A stretch of 64,000 nucleotides of DNA. It comes from Cristatella mucedo (Eukaryota; Bryozoa; Phylactolaemata; Cristatellidae). Numbering within the stretch: position 1 is the stretch's first letter; every line of letters starts with the position of its first letter. The stretch covers positions 10,287,501-10,351,500 of the forward strand of contig WPIO01000004.1 of NCBI GenBank assembly GCA_009760855.2, written 5' to 3'. The position numbers and the translations under genes are program-made. Positions 36,943-43,144 of the stretch are shown here, in pieces. Below the pieces are notes generated by a model, which was given only the letters and a program-made list of their open reading frames with translations, made no database searches and was not told the origin of the DNA.

Positions 36943-39900
36943 TACTCGGCAATAAGAAATGTCTTGGAAATGTGGCATTTCGCCTCTCTCATCGGTTTCT
37001 CTCTGCTCCTCCTCTTCCTTCCTCTCTCTCTGTCTTGCACTCAGTTAGTGGTATACATGTCATTACGAAAAATCGAATATTTTGATCTACTCTTCACTGG
37101 GCGTGGTATTCATGCTTTTTTTTGGCCATACTCATGAAAACTACGTGGCTGCCGGTGTTGGCTTGACTTCTGCGTGGAACTTCGGCGGGGCAGCGCAGGG
37201 CAGGGTCTGTCTGTGCGATACGGCTCGAAGGTAGTGTCATGCGCGGCCATCTTTGGACTCGTTATAGCACCACTCGGAAGGAGGCGCAGAGTAAGCAGCG
37301 GCGACAGCAGAAAGTGCACTGGCTGGCCTCAGGCCAGGGCAAGAGAAGTGACGAGCCAATCGCTGCCAGCCCGAAGCACGCAGCTCAGGTAGGAGCCTCT
37401 GCGCGAGGCAGCTCCTGCACGCCTCGTGAGGGTGGGTCACGGCCGCACTCGATCTGGCCAGGAAGGTTGCCCCGGGAAGGGGTAGCCTGAGCAGCACGGC
37501 TTCTCGGCACGATGTGCAGGAAGCCGTGCTGCTCAGGCCCAGCCGAGTCGTGCAGTCACCGGCCGGCCGAAAAATAGTCTGTAGCCATTTGCTTGCTGTT
37601 GTCGCAACAGGAGCTGCCAGGCAGCTGATGCTTCCCGTCCGGCACGTGCACTCCCCTCCATTCTCTCTGTCCCCCCCCCCCACGAGTGAGCCGCCTCGTA
37701 ATGCTCTCCTTCTTTTGTCATTTTCGCTACATTTCTACTATCTGAAAATGATGTTCCGTGCGTGAATGCACAGTTGTGCATGCCCATGTGCAATTTCGTT
37801 CTGGTCACTTGCCTGCAGGACCTGCCGACGGCTGCCCGTACCGCCGAAGCAAATGGCGAAGACGATTCTGCTCACGGTGCGTCTGTAGGCCGGTGTGAGC
37901 GTGCGTTCAGTTTCTACTGCTGCCTTTAGGCTTCTGCCGTGGCTCGTGGATTTATTTTCATGTGTCCCGTAAGGGGAGGGGCCGGCATGTGTCAGATGCC
38001 AGATGTTCCGCACTACCTGCCACGTTATTCGGTAACCTCTACTGCTTGGTGGGGGGGGGGTATATTTTCCTGCCTCTGTTTTGAGACATGGGGTGATGAA
38101 AGTCTCATTGGTCATGTCGATTTAGCTGGTGCATGAATGGCTATTGCAGTAGGATGCATTCGGGCCTCACTTTTCAATTTCTCCGAGTGCGTGAAGTAGG
38201 CGTGACCGCCGTGGTTGTCCTCCACCCACGCTAGGCCTTGCCGAGGAAAACGTGCCGCTTATGTCATGTAATGTAATGTATCTCCGTCTGTAACTCCACA
38301 AAGTCACAAAGACCAGTGAGTCGTAATGGCTCACTAGGTAAGGCGGTTGCTTTTCACGACCTCGGTCCCGAGGTCGTGGTTTCGAATCCTGTGGTGGGCG
38401 ATCCTTTATCGCCACTGCAAGCGGTGGTGATAGCCATAAAGGCTCTTCTGTCGCTATACAAAAAGAGGCTGTTAAATCAGCTAGAATTTATTTTATTTAT
38501 TTAAAGACCACGTGCGTGTTATGCAGGAGAGTTTTGTATAATGTACTCACAACCTAAGCGGCTTTTGGTGTCATGGAGACATTAGGACATAATGATAATA
38601 ATACATTCGATAAAGCGCCCTGATGGAGAACTCTCTTTCTAAGCGCTTTACGTTTGCTGCAAAGGAAGCACGATTGAATGGTTAGTGGTAGCATGCTCAG
38701 TAAACAAGAACAACATGGTTAGGGGTGACATGCACAGGGTCAGCATGCAAGTATGGTTAGTGGCAGAATGCAACAGTATCAGCACGCATAAGTGACATGT
38801 GCAACAGAGCACGCACAACGAGCGTTCGCGGCTGAGGACCTGCAAGCAGACGGACAGTCGTAGCAGGAGCTCCCTTTCCTGTGGGAGGAAGAGGAGGACC
38901 TGAGTCTGTCGCTAGCCGTCCAGCTGCTGTGCACGTCTCGCATGTCACGCCTGCCCACCGTTCGGTGGGCTCACGGGATCGGAATGACTGCCTGAAGCTG
39001 CTCGGGGCGGCGGGGCCTTAAATTTTTTTTAATTAATTTGTATAGCATCCCACGAGAACTAAATCTCTATTCAGGCGCTTCACATATGCCGCGGGGCCCA
39101 CGATCCTCGGCCAGACCTGGTTGTCGGGGGGGGGGGGGGGAGGGGGCGAGCGCCCTAACCACTGGGCGTCTCCTGTTGCTATCGAGTTGTAGCCCCGCCC
39201 TCGTTGGTCGATTGCGCCTTGCCGCGTCTTTTCGTCCTTCATTCTGTGACAGCTCTGTATGCGTCTGCTTGGGCTCCAGAGAAGCTCTGTCGATTATCGT
39301 GTGGCTCTCCATTAAAGCACTGTTTGGATATGTCATCTTTCAGACTTTCTCTCACACTTCCTTCTGATATCGTGCGGTTTTCCGTGAACTGACCACAGAA
39401 TTTGCTTCACGTTTTGCCTTGCTAAGGACGATGGATCACTGGAATGCTTGCTCACTGAAGTCACAGAGACCCAGTGGACTGCTAGAATCTTTCAAGTGCT
39501 GTTTAGTACAGGGTCGATATTATTCAAGTAGATTGTCATCGACCTGTTGACCCTAGCTGTGCCGAGCCAGGTGGCCTTAAGATTGAGTCACATGATTGTA
39601 AGCAGAACCCAAGGAGAGTACACTGCTACCCCATATTGTGGTAGCAAAGAAAATGAACCTGTGCTCGAATGTAATCGTATGCATTTTTGGCTGTCCTTGG
39701 CATTGCTCTGCACGTGGTGTGCAATGCGACCTGAGCAACTTGAGATGCACGCCGAGCTGTTGCCACCTTGATCGTGCCGCGCTACCTTTCCATTCCTGCT
39801 GCATCCACGGCCGAGTTTTTCCCTGCAGCTGCCACCGTCAGCAACGTCAGTATGCTGCTGCTGCTGCTGCTGCTGGAGGCAATGATGAGAGCTCACACCG

Positions 39901-42900
39901 AACCACCAGCGAACCTCGGCGTGCCACGGATGCCGAGCAACCGGTGCCCAAGGCAAGATCGGCTGCTGCTGCTCGACCCAAATCCGAAGATCCGTCAAGA
40001 GCTTACGAGAGAGCAGCTGCAGAAGGTAGCGAGCAGCGAGTGTGTTGCGCCACCATGTTGCGCCGCAGTCACCTGTGCCCTGCATACTCTGGCGTCGAGT
40101 TGACAATCAGAATCCGGGTGGTCATTGGAAGGTGTCTGCCAGTAGCCTCAGTTCTCCTGCCGAGTGCGTAGTCGCACAGCTTTGTTTGGGGTCTCTGTGT
40201 ATAACCTCGCTGAGAGCATCGTGCGTGCCTACATTGTGCTCCCACCCAGCAATCCGAGTCCATCGAAAGGCAGTGGTGCAGCTCTTGGCAGCTATGCCCA
40301 CCGCTTTTCTGCGCTTTACGGATTGCTGAAAGTGATCGAAGTATGTGCCTCGGCACGGTGTGCTTTCTGTGGCTTACCATAAGTGCCTAGACGTTTCGTG
40401 CATCCTTTTTGCTTTACGGCTACTTAGTGACCGCCGCGTGCATGCCGTAGGATGTGGGTGGCTGACGGTTGCCACTTTTTAGGCTGGATCTGAAATCCTG
40501 GGTCGGTTTATGCTGCTTTTTCCTAGGCCTTGCCTGAACATTGACTGAACACTGCCGTTCGTCATAGAATTTTGTAAAGCCTCGTGGATAAAGAAATGGT
40601 GCAGAATGAAGCTTGCCTCCTTACCGCACATATATTTATGTCCACGGGTATTTACAATTCTCCAACAATATGGCTGACTGGGTCTATCGTGGGATTGTCA
40701 GGCCAATATTCAACGAGTCGAAGGTGCACAAGTTGCGCTCGATACATAATAATGTTTCTTAAGTTCTCATGAGTACATAAAACAGCAATACCTAACTTGG
40801 TAGTCGATAAGAAGTTGGCTTTGCCACCGTGGTTGTTGATGACAGCCTTCTCTTACCTGAGCACCGAACCACCAGCTTCTCAGCTGTGCCGCTCGATACC
40901 GACTCCCGCAGGTTTGGATTTCCTCACCAGTACCTCAGTTGCTGGTCCCAGCAATCCCTTAGTGTGGGCTTTCAATCAGCTGCCTGACTGGGCCAATGTA
41001 TGACCGCCGAGTCATAGAACTATTTTCTGATCTAGTTTGCATAATATTTTGGTCAATTGTCCTTTTGATAAACTAATTTATTGCTGCTGGCAGATAGAAT
41101 TCCCTCATTCTGAAGCACATTTAGGTACAAATTCTGCTGCATAATGTCAGGAATGAGATGCAGCTACATGCTCCACGGTTTGCCTTGTTTAACATTATGC
41201 CACTGCCATAGTCACACTATACTCCTCACCTATTCTTCAGCTGATGCAGAGGCTGGATGTTTTTCATTCCAAAAGAGCCGAAGCTCACTCCTGTCATTCC
41301 AATCGAACGAGCATTAGTCTTGAACCATCTATTGGGCAAAGCACTTGACCCGGTTCAGCCAGCCTGTCGGTTTTCCAGTGGTTTTAATTAGAACGTGACC
41401 TTTTGCTCAAGCAGCCGAAAGAGGCTCACTCACGGCAGCTCACCGTTTGCCAGCCAAATGCTGCCCCATGGTTAATAATAATAACAATAATAATATTGCA
41501 CTTGATAAAGCGCCCCCAGAGAACTTAATCTCTTTCTAGGCACTTTACATTTGCTGCAAAGTGATATGCAATTGAATAGTAAGTAAAATCATGCTTGAAA
41601 AACAAACAAAATGAATAATATGGTTAGGGGTGACATGCACAGGGTCAGCATGCAAATGTGGTTAGTGGCAGCATGCACAGTGTCAGCACGCATAAGCACA
41701 TCAAGGACGAATCACAGGGACCCACTAAATGCTGTCCTAAATAGGTGTGTTTTTAAGTTCCCTTTAAATGTGGTCAGGTCAGGAGATGTGCTGATGCAGG
41801 TCGGGAGGGAGTTCCAGGCTTTGGGAGCATACGACCTGAATGCATGGTCTCCAAAGGATTTAAGGTTTGTACGAGGTATTTCCAGACTGTTGGATTCCGA
41901 AAAGCGGGTGGTACGATGCTTGGCCTGATGGGGGAGTATGTCGGAGAGATAGGCTGGAGCCATAGAATGAAGAGACCTAAAAGTGAGCGACAAAACCTTG
42001 AAGTCAATCCGTTGCCTCACTGGTAGCCAGTGCAAGTCGGCGAGAAGTGGAGTAATGTGGCAACTGCGACGCTCACGACAGACAAGCCTAGCTGCCGAGT
42101 TTTGCACCAGCTGCAATCGCCTGATCGCACATGCTGGTAGGCCAGTAAGCAGTGAGTTGCAGAAGTCGAGACGGGATGTCACGAATGCATGGACCAACTT
42201 AGACGTGGTATCCTTATCTAAACAAGTCCAAATTTTAGCAATGTTATGAAGCTGAAAAAAGGCAGATTTGACTGTGGAGCTGATATGGTCGTCTAACGAG
42301 AGGTCACTTTGGAATATGACACCTAGATTTCGAGCTGATTCGACAGGAGATATGTTGGCAGACCAGGGTCAGGAGTGCCACCCTGCCTGCCTGCCTGCTC
42401 GTGGAATACGTCCTTCGGCTGCCAAATAGGGACAGAGACAACGTGCGGACAGTTTCATCATATTGGTTCGGTCTCATTTTGCATTAGATTACTGACATTA
42501 CCGACATGCATCCTTGCCGGCGTATGTACAATGCCTAAGATAGCCACAGGCTATGTATGCTAAAGTGACTGCCTGGCACATGTAGAGTGCTTAGAATGGC
42601 TACGGAGCATGGCCAAATTAAGATCAAGGTTGCGTTGACATCGAGCAGCAGTCACATCGGCGAGCTCGAGACGAAAATGCACTTCGAAGCTGCTGCCACC
42701 ACGTGTAGTAGCCTTTGCTGCTGCTCGCTCGAGCAGGCAGCAGCCGTTGCCCGAGACGGGTTTGCATTCGGCAGTTGTCCACCGTCACTGCACGGGCCAC
42801 CTGACGGTCCTCATCCGGCTGATTGTAAATCGTGCTCGCAGATGCTGTGCGCCTCTCTTGCTTTCTTCAACACGTCCTAGCTATCTTTGAAACGCTTGCC

Positions 42901-43060
42901 TTTTGCTCCTGAGACACGGTAACTCGAGTGACCACTAGAGCAGAGAGTTAGCTAGTGGCCAGTGCTCAGTGAACGCCAGTGCATGCTCTGCTGCTGCTGG
43001 GCGACATTCTGCCGCGTGGTGGCCTCCCCATTTCTCTGCCTTTGGCTTGATTCGCCGGCG

Positions 43061-43144
<84 letters not shown>

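Noticed and set aside
41712-42197. 161-codon minus ORF as a host gene
   Set aside because: It is the C-terminal end of a LINE reverse transcriptase, truncated at its 5' side.
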